Source: Pseudomonadota bacterium
GTDB lineage: Bacteria > Myxococcota_A > Polyangia > Haliangiales > Haliangiaceae
Assembly (NCBI GenBank): GCA_022360315.1
Contig: JAKSDA010000434.1
Location: forward strand, 47,085-111,084
DNA: 64,000 bases
Direction of reading: 5' to 3'
Shown here in pieces: positions 53,738-63,859 of this stretch; the first letter of the stretch is position 1, and each line of letters begins with the position of its first letter. The notes under the pieces are model-generated. The model saw nothing but the letters and a program-made list of their open reading frames with translations. It did no database searches and was not told where the DNA came from. A program made the position numbers and the translations under genes.

Positions 53738-56671
53738 ATGACAGGTACCCAGTGTACGGTCGCCGCTGGCCTGGTGCTCGCATCTTCGCTGTCGATTCCG
53801 CGCGTTGCGCGCGCGCAGCCATCTCCATCGACCGGTGCTGCGATCGTAGTCGAGACGCGTTTCGACGTCGACCGCGACGGCATGCTCGACACCATTCGCC
53901 TCGAGCGGCCGGCGGCTATATCGGTGGTATTCTCGGCGCCAGGACAGAGCGCCAGAGGCACCGCGTGGAAGCCATTTGCCACCAGCGGCCTCGAGCTGGT
54001 CGGCGGAACCATCACCGCTGCCCCGGACCGGAGCCATGGCGGGCGGACGGTCATTGCGGCTGTGGCGCAGTTCGGCCGCGGCGATATCCGGCGGCCCGGG
54101 GCCGGACTGGCGGCCGAGGAGGCCATGGTCGTGACCTGGCAAAACAATGCCCTTGCTACTCTGTGGACCGGAATGGTCGGCCGGAAGGGCAGCGACAGCA
54201 GCTACCGCGTCATGGTCGAGGCCACGCCGCAAGGGCTTTTCCGCTATCAAACCCGACCCGATGTGCAGCGCTGCGACGGCCGGCCGGCATATCTATTTCC
54301 CGAGCGCTACGACGTCGGCCAGAAGCGATTTCGCAGCGTGTACAACGCGCCGCGGGTGGCCAGAAACGCTCCCCTTTTGGTCGCGCAACCGGGCCGATCG
54401 CCAGATGCAGGGACAAGGCGGCGGGCCGGTGGCGAGCCGATTCGAGCCATTGCATTTCGCAGTCGAGCAGCCTCGACCCAGGCCGGGGCCGAGCACGCAG
54501 GCGACTTGGTCCCACCGCGCGAACTCGACGATGGCGATCTCAGAACCTCCTGGCGAGAGGTTCTCGGCGGCAACGGCCGTGGCGAATTTATCACCTTCAC
54601 GACACCTGTAGCCGCGCCGGTGATCGCAGCGCTGCGCATCGTGCCCGGCGATACTTCGAGTCGCGAGTCGTTTCGCCGGTCCAATCGACTGCGCCGCGCC
54701 GGACTGCTCATCGGCAAAAAATTGGCCTACTGGATCGAGATCAACCGCGATCCCGCACTTGCTCGTGACTTCGACCAGCCGTATTGGGTGACCTTGCCGG
54801 CAGGCGTGCGCGCCAGGTGCGTCACCTTGGTCATCGACGCGACCTATCCGGGCAGTGCCGCAGCATCGCCGCGCAGTGGCGATACCGCGCTGAGCGAAGT
54901 GGCCGTTTTCACCGAGCTCGAACTCACCCCTGGCGGAGCCGAAGCTGCCCTGGCCGCGCGGGTCGCTGCTGGTGGCGATGGCGGTCGCACTGCGGCACAG
55001 TTGCTTTTGGGGCAGGGCGATCGAGCTATCGCGGCCCTTCTCGCCGCGGCCGAGTCGAGTGGCCGGACGTCCCGGCAAGCAATGCGAAGCAGAGTTCATA
55101 CGGAGCGGAGCGGCCGGCCGGCCGGGGGGTTAGACAAATCTGGCAAAGAACTGGTGCGGATCCGCCGTGCCCTGGCCCAGATCGCGCTTCGCATGACCGG
55201 AAACCGGGCGAGCCGGCCACGCTTGCCCCCGGCAACCGAGCGAGATCGAGGCCCGGTTGATTCGGCCGCGGTCGATTCGAGCGGTGATAATCCCGGCCAC
55301 CAATTGCTCGAGCAACTGGCCGAGCAATTGGCCGAAGGACTGGCCTCGAGTGGGATAACCGAGCCCGATCGGCGGCTCTTTGGCGATGCGCTGATCGGCC
55401 TGGGTGGGCCGGCTGTGGCGGTACTTGCGTCGTTTTTTGGCGAGTCGGAAGGGTCGTCCGAGGCCCGTCGACGTGCAGCTGGAGTCTTGGCTCGGATCGC
55501 AGACGATCGGGCTCGCGACGCGCTGGTTGCCGCCTGTGGCCGCGGCAACCGCGCAGTGCGCAAGGCGATTTCGATTGCTCTGAGCAGACGCGCTACCCGA
55601 GACCTGGCGGTGCTATTGGATGCGGTCGGGCGGGCCAGCCGGGCCGGAGAAACCGCCCGAGAGGCCGACCTCTGGCGTGCGCTCGGCCTCATGGCGCGCC
55701 GGGCTCCGGGCGATCGGCGCGCCATGGTGGTAGAGGCGGCTCGACAGCGGCTGCCGGCGGTCAGCGGCTACGAGTTGCACTACCGGCTCGTTGCTGTGGT
55801 GGGCACTCTCGGTGGTGCCGACGCCCTCGACGATCTGGCCCGGGCACTGGCCGCGCTCGACCAGACATCTCCGCTGCGACGGGCCCGGGCCCGCGCTCTG
55901 CGCCGCGTTGCAGCCCGCGCTGTGGCCGACAATCCCGACGCCCGGGCCCGCGGGCTGCTCGTCGAACTGTCCCGAGATCCGGATCCCGGCGTGCGCGGAC
56001 GGGCCATCGCCGGGATCGGCCAGCGCGACGATGCCGACAGCACCACCGATCGCGCGATTATCTCCCACATCGACCGCGACCGCTGGCCGCGTATCCGGCG
56101 CGCGGCGGCCGCGGCACTGGCGCGTCGCTGCGGTCGTCCCGGTCCGGCTGCATCGGCGCTCTACCGCGCGGTCGCTCGCGATCGCCAGGTCGAGGTGCGG
56201 CGCGCCGCGTTGACTGCACTGGTCGAGTGTCGCTCACCCGGCGTCGGCCCCCGTCTCATCGCTGTGGCGCGAGATCGCCAGCAGCCCGCGCCGGTTCGGG
56301 AACGAGCCATCGGGCTCGTGGCCACGCTGGGCGATTCCAGCCTGACCGGCGAGCTGATCGCACTTTTTGCCGCGCTTCGCAACGAAGCGTGGTCGAGTCG
56401 ACCCGCGGTCAGATTGGCTGCGGCAGCAGCCGTGGCCATGGGCCGGCTCGGCGGCAAGGGCGTCCTGGCGCCGCTTCTCGGCGCTGCGCGCGAGGGCTCG
56501 TTTCCCGAGATTCAAGCTGCAGCGGTGACCGGACTGGGCGAGATGTGTCCGGCCCAGGCCATGGCACTGCTCGGCCAGTTGATGTCGAGCAGCCAACCCG
56601 CTGTTGCTGTGGCCGCGCGCGGAGCACGCAACGGCTGCCGCCGATCGAATCGCCAGCCGCAGGGGGACTGA
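53738..56671 (+). CDS. secreted HEAT-repeat protein with discoidin-like region
   Basis: 977 residues from ATG 53738 (longer frame lacks a signal-like start). A signal peptide ends ARA-Q; DVDRDGMLDTIRLE follows. A middle region (about 270-420) with DLRTSWREVLGGNGRGEF, ITFTTPVAAPVIAALRI and VTLPAGVRARCVTLVIDA resembles the NADase-type glycan-binding or discoidin-like module. The last 450 residues are HEAT-like alpha repeats, e.g. ARDALVAACGRGNRAVRKA, forming a scaffold. No catalytic motif. The coding sequence is very Ala/Arg-rich. It converges with phoH one base after its stop. Confidence 0.7.
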   Translation: MTGTQCTVAAGLVLASSLSIPRVARAQPSPSTGAAIVVETRFDVDRDGMLDTIRLERPAAISVVFSAPGQSARGTAWKPFATSGLELVGGTITAAPDRSHGGRTVIAAVAQFGRGDIRRPGAGLAAEEAMVVTWQNNALATLWTGMVGRKGSDSSYRVMVEATPQGLFRYQTRPDVQRCDGRPAYLFPERYDVGQKRFRSVYNAPRVARNAPLLVAQPGRSPDAGTRRRAGGEPIRAIAFRSRAASTQAGAEHAGDLVPPRELDDGDLRTSWREVLGGNGRGEFITFTTPVAAPVIAALRIVPGDTSSRESFRRSNRLRRAGLLIGKKLAYWIEINRDPALARDFDQPYWVTLPAGVRARCVTLVIDATYPGSAAASPRSGDTALSEVAVFTELELTPGGAEAALAARVAAGGDGGRTAAQLLLGQGDRAIAALLAAAESSGRTSRQAMRSRVHTERSGRPAGGLDKSGKELVRIRRALAQIALRMTGNRASRPRLPPATERDRGPVDSAAVDSSGDNPGHQLLEQLAEQLAEGLASSGITEPDRRLFGDALIGLGGPAVAVLASFFGESEGSSEARRRAAGVLARIADDRARDALVAACGRGNRAVRKAISIALSRRATRDLAVLLDAVGRASRAGETAREADLWRALGLMARRAPGDRRAMVVEAARQRLPAVSGYELHYRLVAVVGTLGGADALDDLARALAALDQTSPLRRARARALRRVAARAVADNPDARARGLLVELSRDPDPGVRGRAIAGIGQRDDADSTTDRAIISHIDRDRWPRIRRAAAAALARRCGRPGPAASALYRAVARDRQVEVRRAALTALVECRSPGVGPRLIAVARDRQQPAPVRERAIGLVATLGDSSLTGELIALFAALRNEAWSSRPAVRLAAAAAVAMGRLGGKGVLAPLLGAAREGSFPEIQAAAVTGLGEMCPAQAMALLGQLMSSSQPAVAVAARGARNGCRRSNRQPQGD

Positions 56672-56672
56672 A

Positions 56673-58055
56673 TCACAACACCCGGGTGGCCAGCTCGGCC
56701 AGTTCGGAGCGTTCGCCCTTGGTCAAGGTGATGTGTCCGGCGATGGATTCAAATTTGAATCGCTCGGCCACCGTGGTGAGACCGTTGTTCGACGAGTCGA
56801 CATAGGGATTGTCGATCTGATACGGATCGCCCGTGAGGATGATCTTGGTGCCGTCGCCGGCCCGGGTGATGATGGTCTTGACCTCGTGAGGGGTGAGATT
56901 TTGCGCCTCGTCCACGATCATGTACACATTGGGCAGTGAGCGGCCGCGGATATAGGTGAGCGGCTCGACCTCGACGAAACCGAGTTCGATCAGTTCGTGG
57001 TAGCTGCGCCCCTCTTTGCGATCGGCGCGGTTTAGCCCCAAGAGCAGCTCGAGGTTATCGTAGATGGGTTGCATCCACGGGTTGAGCTTTTCCTCGATAT
57101 CGCCGGGCAGATAGCCGAGGTCGCGGCCGAGGGGAAAGATCGGGCGGGATACGAGGAGTTTCTGAAAGCCCTGTTCTTCCGCGGTCCGCTGCAGGCCAGC
57201 GGCGAGGGCGAGCAGGGTTTTACCGGTGCCTGCTTTTCCGACCAGGGTGACCAGGCGGATGTCGTCGTTGAGCAAAAGATCGAGAGCATAGTGCTGTTCT
57301 TTGTTGCGCGGGCGAATCCCCCACACTCCGTCGCGCAGTTTGCGGATGGCGACGATGCGTTCCGAGGCGGCATCGTAGCGGCCCAGAGCGGTGTGATTGT
57401 GGTTTTCGATGTCGCGCAAGAGCAGGTATTGATGGGGGTGGAGCTTGCCGTTTGGCTGTCCCGAGGCCATCTCGCCGGCACTGCTGTCGGTATCCCCGGG
57501 CGCAGTGGCCTCTGCCGCGGCGATGGCGCCGTCGGCGTACATTCGATCGATCAACGGGCCCGACACGGCCAGCTGAGTCTCCCCCGAATAAAGCTCGTCG
57601 ATTGTGATGTGGTGGGGCTCGTAATCAACGGTGGGCAGCCCCAGGGCGTCGCCGCGGACGCGCATATTGACGTCTTTGGTGACCAGGATGGTCGGGACCT
57701 CGGGACTGGTGTCTCTGACTTCGAGTGCGAGCTCGAGAATCTTGTGATCCATCTGTTTGCTGGTCTGCTTGACCAGAAGCGCTTGCTCACTGACCGGGTC
57801 GCCCAGGGCCACCCGCAAGGTGCCACCAGTATCGAGGGGAACCGGATGGGACAGACCGCCCTTGGCCCGCAGCGCATCGAGCTGTCGCGCCACATGCCGG
57901 GCATTGCGGCCGAGCTCGGACAGGTCTTTCTTGAAGTTGTCGATCTCTTCGATGACGTAGATCGGGATGATCACATCGTTGTCCTCGAACGAGTACATGG
58001 CCCTGGGATCGTGGAGGAGTACGTTGGTATCGAGGACGTAATTCTTCTTGCGCAT
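56673..58055 (-). CDS. PhoH-family protein with N-terminal PIN domain
   Basis: 460 residues. N-terminal PIN-like ribonuclease (about 1-150): YVLDTNVLLHDPRAMY and VIIPIYVIEEIDNFKKD, with later acidic residues typical of PIN. C-terminal PhoH ATPase (about 235-460): LVGKAGTGKTLLALAAGL (Walker A), VYMIVDEAQNLTPHEVKT (Walker B) and RAGDGTKIILTGDPYQID. PIN-PhoH proteins are predicted RNA helicase-nucleases. A conserved single gene. Confidence 0.93.
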   Translation of the reverse strand: MRKKNYVLDTNVLLHDPRAMYSFEDNDVIIPIYVIEEIDNFKKDLSELGRNARHVARQLDALRAKGGLSHPVPLDTGGTLRVALGDPVSEQALLVKQTSKQMDHKILELALEVRDTSPEVPTILVTKDVNMRVRGDALGLPTVDYEPHHITIDELYSGETQLAVSGPLIDRMYADGAIAAAEATAPGDTDSSAGEMASGQPNGKLHPHQYLLLRDIENHNHTALGRYDAASERIVAIRKLRDGVWGIRPRNKEQHYALDLLLNDDIRLVTLVGKAGTGKTLLALAAGLQRTAEEQGFQKLLVSRPIFPLGRDLGYLPGDIEEKLNPWMQPIYDNLELLLGLNRADRKEGRSYHELIELGFVEVEPLTYIRGRSLPNVYMIVDEAQNLTPHEVKTIITRAGDGTKIILTGDPYQIDNPYVDSSNNGLTTVAERFKFESIAGHITLTKGERSELAELATRVL

Positions 58056-58379
58056 GAGCGTCCATCATCCCGAGTCGGCGCTCGAACAGCAAGGGGCCGG
58101 ACCCAGCGAGGGATCGTCGAGGTTCGATGATCCCCGACTAGGGTCGGTAGTGCCGGGGTTTGATCCGGGTCGGCGTGGGGCCGGGGTCGGTGGAGCCCGG
58201 GGTTGATCCGGGTCGGCAAGGGGAGCCCGACCAGCTTGTCCGGGCTGGTGGTTCAGGGAAGCGGCACCCGATTGTCGAGGTGCTCTCTGACCTGATGTAC
58301 CGACCGTGGATTTGTCGAAGGTCCGACAACTTGTGCGAGTGGGTTTGATCCTGGCGCTGGCCGCAGAAGTGGTCGACGG

Positions 58380-58682
58380 GCGCGCCCAAGTATTGGCTTT
58401 CGCCTTCCTGACCACTACGCTGCCGAGCTGGCTCGGGTCGCCGAAGCCGGCATCGTAGAGGGCTGTGCTCTCTGGTCAGATTTCCGTCCGATCTACCCAT
58501 TGATGTCACCGCCAGGGGAGTATCCCGCATGGACGCGACTCACGGCACACCGTAGGCGAATCTCGTTCATGCTCGGCTTTTCCGAAGTGGCCTCATTTCG
58601 CCGTGCATTCAGGCGATGGACCGGCATCACGCCACAACAGTTCCGCCAGAACAAGGTCCGGGAGGCCCGATCTCCATCCTAA
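58380..58682 (+). pseudogene. remnant of AraC-family regulator (C-terminal HTH), with another protein fragment before it
   Basis: The plus frame ending at 58682 contains ISFMLGFSEVASFRRAFR then RWTGITPQQFRQ, the second helix-turn-helix of AraC-family regulators, in almost consensus form, but only about 40 residues of the domain are present and no first helix or N-terminal domain precedes it. In the same frame upstream, about 58404-58500, GFRLPDHYAAELARVAEAG looks like a different protein. The region 58056-58400 has no intact ORF. This looks like a junction of decayed genes. Confidence 0.6.
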
Positions 58683-61043
58683 TTAATGTCTGGTCTGGCT
58701 GATCGGCTCGACAGGAGTGTTTGTGGTGAGCGCAGTAGTATTGCCCTGGCGGGTTCGTTTGGAAGGTCTATCGGGATCGCGTTTGCTCGCCAGTCTGGCC
58801 AGGACCGCCTCGTCGGAGGCACGGCCATTGGAGCCATTTGCATCTGAGCCACGCCCGTTGGAAGCATCCCCGTTGGAGGCATTTGCTCCGGCGGCATTTG
58901 CATTCGATCGGGTGTGCAGGCGGCGCGGCGCTGGCGCCCCCTTGCTGCGGCCATTGCCGCTATCACTGTCGCGGCGTTCGTCGGCTGCTTGCTCCTCGCG
59001 AGAGGCCTGCTCCTCGCGGCGCCTCTTTTCGCGGAGGCGGCGCAGACCACCTATCATGATCTCGGCCATCAGTTGATCGTAGTCCATGCCGGCCGCCTGG
59101 GAGATCAACACCAAATCCGAGTAGTTCGGCGTGAGGCCGGGCAACGGATTGACCTCGAGTACATAGATTCGACCACTGTTGTCCATGCGCAGGTCCACTC
59201 GCCCGACATCGCGACAGTCGAGAGCCCAAAACGTGTCGCGTGCGACCTTCTCGATATTCTTGCGCTCGGTCGGGGTCAATTTGGCCGGGCATTCGTAATA
59301 GACATGCTGCTCCCACTCTTGCTTGACCACGAAGTCATACACCGGGCGCTGAATGGATTCGTCCTTGAAGCGGATCTCCATGGGTGGGAGGATGCGTGGC
59401 CGCTTGTCGCCGAGCAGGCCGACCGTGAACTCGCGACCCGAGACGTACTCTTCAATGATGACTGGCTGGCGATAGCGATCGAGGATGCTGCGGACCGCTG
59501 CGCGTAACTCTTCCAGATCGTCGACCACATTGGCGTTGGCAATGCCCTTGGACGAGCCCTCGGCATTGGGCTTGACGATGAGAGGAAACGAAAGGTCCGA
59601 CGACAAACGCTCCCGCCCGGTCTCCATGACCTGAAACTTGGGCGTGAGGATGTTGTGCTGCATGAGTACTTTTTTGCACAGCGCCTTGTCCAGGGCGATG
59701 GCCAGGGTGGCCGAATCCGAGCCGGTGTACGGAATGCCGAGAAGCTCGCATAGAGCGGGCACCTGAGCTTCGCGGTTGCGGCCCTCGACACCCTCGGCGA
59801 TATTAAAGATGAGATCGACATCGGCCTCGGCGAGTACCCGCGGCAGATCCGGAGTGGCTTCCAGATGCACCACGATGTGACCTTGCCGGGCCAGCGCGTT
59901 GGCGATGGCAATAATGGTCTCGGGTGGATCCCACTCCGCCTGATCGTCGTTGTCGACATCTACACCCTCGCGCTTGATGTTGTACGTAAATCCCACCCGG
60001 ATCGGGGTACAACGACGGCGGCGGCGGCGCAGGCCGAGTTCTCTGGCCGTGGCCACGTTGCTGCGCAGCGCCGCGGCGTTGAGTACAGCGGCGACCGTGG
60101 CGTTATAGGTGAGTCCGAGTTGCGAGGTCGCGGCAAAGATCGACGAACTCTGGCTGAGTGCGGGCAAGGCGTTGGCCTCGAGTAGATAGAAGCGACCATC
60201 CTCGCCGATGCGATAGTCCAGACGGGCGAGATCTCGGATTCCGAGAGCCTCGAGCACGTTGAGGGATACGCTGCGCAAACGAGCAGCTACATCGCGCGGA
60301 ATCTGTGCCGGGCAGCGGAATTGCACCCGCCCCGGCTCGATGTTCTTGAGGTGGTAATCGTAGATGTTGAACGGCCGTTCTCCACATGTCTCGACCAGGT
60401 GTTCCACCGGAGCGAGCAAACCATCGTCGTGTCCAATGCCGTCGACGTATCCTACCGCCACGTCGACACCATCGATGTATTCCTCGACCAGCACACCGTC
60501 CGGATACTCGCGCACAGCAGCTTTGAGTACGGTCATGAGACGTTTGCTGTCGTTGACGACCGAATCGTCGGCAATCCCCTTGGAGGAGCCCTCGTAATTG
60601 GGCTTGACGATGACCGGAAACGCCAGGCCGAGCCCGCGTTCGACAATGCGGTCGAGGTTGCCGGCGTTCACCAGAGCGGCGCGCGGCGTGTCCACGCCGT
60701 GGCGTGAAGCTACTAGCTTGGTGAGCCACTTGTCGAGGGTGAGCGCCATGGTGTAGGCGTCCGAGCCGGTATACGGGATGCCCAACTCGTCAAAGAGCGC
60801 CGGGTAGAATGCTTCACGCATCCGGCCCCCGCTGCCCTCGGCGGTGTTGAAGATGATATCCGGGTCGACGTTCTCGAGCCGCTCGAGAAGATTCGTGGCT
60901 GGACCCGATACTTCGATCTTCTCGACCTCGTGCCCTGCTGCCTCGATAGCAGCTGCGATGGCATCGACGGTCTCGGCAGTGTCGAACTCGGCTTCGTGCT
61001 CGGAATCGGTGAGGCGTAGATTGTGAGTGAATGCGACCTTCAT
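58683..61043 (-). CDS. tandem ATP-grasp protein, D-alanine-D-alanine ligase-like
   Basis: 786 residues from ATG 61043 (MKVAFTHNL; the TTG at 61064 is less likely). Two copies of the D-Ala-D-Ala ligase fold: first about 1-330, second about 360-680. Each has NTAEG or NIAEG, PALFDELGIPYTGSD or PALCELLGIPYTGSD, IVKPNYEGSSKGI or IVKPNAEGSSKGI, EEY(I/V)..G and an LEANALP or LEVNPLPGLTP active-site end. Single-domain Ddl proteins are about 330 residues, so this is a fused duplication. The final 100 residues are a charged, Asn/Ser/Gly-rich tail (KRRREEQASREEQAADERRD) of low complexity. The substrates may be amino-acid or peptide ligation rather than D-Ala; not determined. Confidence 0.82.
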   Translation of the reverse strand: MKVAFTHNLRLTDSEHEAEFDTAETVDAIAAAIEAAGHEVEKIEVSGPATNLLERLENVDPDIIFNTAEGSGGRMREAFYPALFDELGIPYTGSDAYTMALTLDKWLTKLVASRHGVDTPRAALVNAGNLDRIVERGLGLAFPVIVKPNYEGSSKGIADDSVVNDSKRLMTVLKAAVREYPDGVLVEEYIDGVDVAVGYVDGIGHDDGLLAPVEHLVETCGERPFNIYDYHLKNIEPGRVQFRCPAQIPRDVAARLRSVSLNVLEALGIRDLARLDYRIGEDGRFYLLEANALPALSQSSSIFAATSQLGLTYNATVAAVLNAAALRSNVATARELGLRRRRRRCTPIRVGFTYNIKREGVDVDNDDQAEWDPPETIIAIANALARQGHIVVHLEATPDLPRVLAEADVDLIFNIAEGVEGRNREAQVPALCELLGIPYTGSDSATLAIALDKALCKKVLMQHNILTPKFQVMETGRERLSSDLSFPLIVKPNAEGSSKGIANANVVDDLEELRAAVRSILDRYRQPVIIEEYVSGREFTVGLLGDKRPRILPPMEIRFKDESIQRPVYDFVVKQEWEQHVYYECPAKLTPTERKNIEKVARDTFWALDCRDVGRVDLRMDNSGRIYVLEVNPLPGLTPNYSDLVLISQAAGMDYDQLMAEIMIGGLRRLREKRRREEQASREEQAADERRDSDSGNGRSKGAPAPRRLHTRSNANAAGANASNGDASNGRGSDANGSNGRASDEAVLARLASKRDPDRPSKRTRQGNTTALTTNTPVEPISQTRH

Positions 61044-61274
61044 GCGAGTGTCTATTTCTAACAAACCGGTGTGACACCCAGTTCGTCAAGTAAAACAATG
61101 CAACGGCTTTCGCTTTATTGCGAAGTCGACTCGATCGCGAACGCCGATCGCACACAGCAAAGCGCGATCGCCAGCCGCGCTCGCAGCGATCTGGCGCGCC
61201 GATCAAAGCGAGCGCCGGCAGTCATGCATGTGCTCGAGCATGCCGACATCGATCACGTCCGTCGATCACAGGCG

Positions 61275-61326
61275 TCGCTCACTCTCATCGCTCACTCCCG
61301 TCGCTCACCCTCATCGCTCACTCTCA
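61275..61326. repeat. 13-bp tandem repeat, four units
   Basis: Units TCGCTCACTCTCA, TCGCTCACTCCCG, TCGCTCACCCTCA and TCGCTCACTCTCA begin at 61275, 61288, 61301 and 61314. The first and fourth are identical. Confidence 0.93.
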
Positions 61327-61340
61327 CATACCGGCACTAT

Positions 61341-61392
61341 CATCGCTCACATCGTTCGCTCGAGCCCATCGCTCACATCGTTCGCTCGAGCC
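61341..61392. repeat. 26-bp direct repeat, two perfect copies
   Basis: A 26-bp unit starting CATCGCTCACATCG and ending GCTCGAGCC is repeated exactly at 61341-61366 and 61367-61392. It shares the CGCTCAC core with the 13-bp array 15 bases upstream and is twice its length. Confidence 0.95.
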
Positions 61393-61805
61393 CATCCCGG
61401 TGGCAAGAAGGCGATGGTACAGTGCTCTCGGGAGTTGAAGACCCGCGCCATCGATTGGCCGAGCAATTCGACACAAGCGATTCGGAGCGGCAGGGCGGCC
61501 GACTATTCGAGCGGATGCAGCGCGATCGACTGCGGCAAGGCCCGTGTGCGAATATAGAACACGGCGTGCGAGCGACTCTTCTCGCAAGTACGTCTCGAAT
61601 CGTTGCACTGCCATGCTCTCGATCGACGTCGATCGAGCGAACCATAATGTCACGACCCGAAACCGAGTGCGGGCGCGATGCGTCGAATCCTCCTATACTG
61701 TTCTCACACGCTGGCTGAGAGTGAATCCCGTGACTCGCGTCGCAACTCCGTCGCTCGCTGCTCAGATGCACAGGCACTCCTCCCCCAGTCGTTCTCGGTT
61801 TCACG

Positions 61806-63101
61806 ATGCCTCGATGGTCACTTCTCAGCATCGCTCTGGTCGTCACGGCAAACGGTTGCGGCAATCGCGCTCGACCTCCGCAATCGATTTCGGCTGCACC
61901 GACCGCGTCGCAGATCGGCTCGCCCGTCCCGCACTCACAAGCCCGACCGGATCGAACGCATCCCACAACCGGGCGATCAGAAATGCCAGGGACCGGAAAG
62001 TACCCCGACAAGAGAGCCGCACTCGACGATACGGAGACGCACACGACCGACCTCGAGTCGATCCATCTCCAGGTCAAGGGACGCAACTCTCGCGGTGAGT
62101 TCGAACTCGAGTCGATCGATGCTCGTTCGCTGCTCGACGAAGGCAATTACGCGATGAGCGAAGAGCGCCACGACGACGCCATCCGGCACTACGAAAGGCT
62201 GCTCACCGTGTTTCCCGACTCACGGCTTGCTCCAACGGCGCTCTACAATATGGGTTTGGCTCTGGAAGGCAAGGGAGAGTACGACGCAGCGATTGTGAAG
62301 TACGGCATACTGGCCCGCGACAAGACCAGAGATCGCGACTCGATCGACGCTCACCTCCGCATCGCTTCGGTGCAGGCAGAGCTCGAACGCTGGAACGAAT
62401 CTCACCAAACACTGGTGGAGGTACTGGCTCGCAGCGACCTCACTCATTCCGATCGGATCGAAGGACTGGCCCGGCTCGGTTACGCAACCCTCGAACGAGG
62501 TGATCAGGCAGCGGCGGAAGCCGTGCTCCACCAGGCCGTCGAGTACTACAAGCATCTCACAACAGGGCTCGACACCAACTACTTCGTCGCCATGAGCTAC
62601 TACTACCTGGCGCAAATTCCCCATCGGCAGTTTCGAACCCTGCCCATGCGCCCACCCGAGGATCAGCTGAAAATCGATCTCGACGCCAAGGCCGAACTGG
62701 TCGCCAGGGCCTACGACCGCTACCTGCAGTCACTCCAAGTCCAGAATGCCTACTGGGCCACGGCTGCTGGCTATCAGATGTCGGAGATCTACAAGGAACT
62801 GTGGAACGACGTCGTGCTTGCCCCCTTGCCAGCCGGGCTCTCAGCCCAGGCACGCCAGCTCTACATGGAGGAGATTCACCAGCGGGCGCGAGAATTTCTC
62901 GAGCGGGCCATGAACGGACACAGCAGAAACATCCAGCTCGCCGAGGCATACAAAACAACCACAGCATGGAGCAATGCATCGCGCCGTCGCACGATCGAAC
63001 TGGCTGCCATCCTCGCCCGTGAATCGAGCGGCGAACTCGTGACGCCGGAGCGCAAAAAAATACCTGTACCCCAGTACATCCCTGCCCGTATCGATCTCTA
63101 G
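61806..63101 (+). CDS. TPR-repeat lipoprotein
   Basis: 431 residues from ATG 61806. A short signal ends with lipobox TANGC (C18). A disordered Ser/Pro/Thr linker (to about 75) precedes helical TPR-like repeats: DEGNYAMSEERHDDAIRHYE, PTALYNMGLALEGKGEYDAA and GLARLGYATLERGDQAA. The C-terminal half has longer helices (YLAQIPHRQFRTLP, FLERAMNGHSRN). It probably scaffolds an envelope complex. The next genes are the tRNA-tuf operon, with an independent promoter. Confidence 0.84.
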   Translation: MPRWSLLSIALVVTANGCGNRARPPQSISAAPTASQIGSPVPHSQARPDRTHPTTGRSEMPGTGKYPDKRAALDDTETHTTDLESIHLQVKGRNSRGEFELESIDARSLLDEGNYAMSEERHDDAIRHYERLLTVFPDSRLAPTALYNMGLALEGKGEYDAAIVKYGILARDKTRDRDSIDAHLRIASVQAELERWNESHQTLVEVLARSDLTHSDRIEGLARLGYATLERGDQAAAEAVLHQAVEYYKHLTTGLDTNYFVAMSYYYLAQIPHRQFRTLPMRPPEDQLKIDLDAKAELVARAYDRYLQSLQVQNAYWATAAGYQMSEIYKELWNDVVLAPLPAGLSAQARQLYMEEIHQRAREFLERAMNGHSRNIQLAEAYKTTTAWSNASRRRTIELAAILARESSGELVTPERKKIPVPQYIPARIDL

Positions 63102-63187
63102 CCCAAACTGGCCCAGAGGATCCCCATCCCGGGCGCGGAACGCTGGAGACTTCGCGGAAAACGCGCTCGCTTTGTCGCGATTTCCGG

Positions 63188-63216
63188 TTGACTTGGGCGA
63201 TACCCGAGCATATACC
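63188..63216 (+). promoter_or_regulatory. sigma-70 promoter of the tRNA-tuf operon
   Basis: TTGACT (63188-63193), a 17-base spacer and TATACC (63211-63216) form a near-consensus promoter ending 53 bases before the first tRNA. This fits the strong constitutive expression needed for tRNA and EF-Tu. Confidence 0.82.
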
Positions 63217-63269
63217 TTGCTCCTCCCATCAATTCGTGGGGGCTGGAATCGTGAAAGTGCTTAAATTCC

Positions 63270-63342
<73 letters not shown>

Positions 63343-63409
63343 CCGCGAAAATGACGTGCTCACAAGGGGGCTACAGACAGAACCAAATAACGCAAGTGCG
63401 TATCGATAA

Positions 63410-63492
<83 letters not shown>

Positions 63493-63525
63493 CTGGGTGA
63501 GCCAGGGGGCTGACTTGTTAGATCG

Positions 63526-63598
<73 letters not shown>

Positions 63599-63685
63599 CC
63601 CGCAAAGAATGCCCTGTAAGCATAAAGGGGACTTCGGTATAGAATCGCTTGATACAAGACAGCTATGTTAATTTCGATTCGTTTG

Positions 63686-63760
<75 letters not shown>

Positions 63761-63859
63761 CGTCGCAGATCGAATGTTGAATCCATTCACTTCATGAATC
63801 GGCGACAGAAAAACCAAGTACGCGACGCGTAAGGACAACGCTCAGGCGGAGACACTTCC

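Larger units (their letters stand above)
61044..61805. other. 762-bp repeat-rich intergenic region
   Basis: No convincing ORF; frames here are low-complexity Ser/Arg/His-rich. It holds the 13-bp and 26-bp repeats listed separately and is rich in TCGATC and CGCTC words. Confidence 0.5.

Noticed and set aside
61071..61718. 216-codon plus frame in the repeat region
   Set aside because: Low-complexity Ser/Arg/His protein made of repeat DNA; no ribosome site or family.
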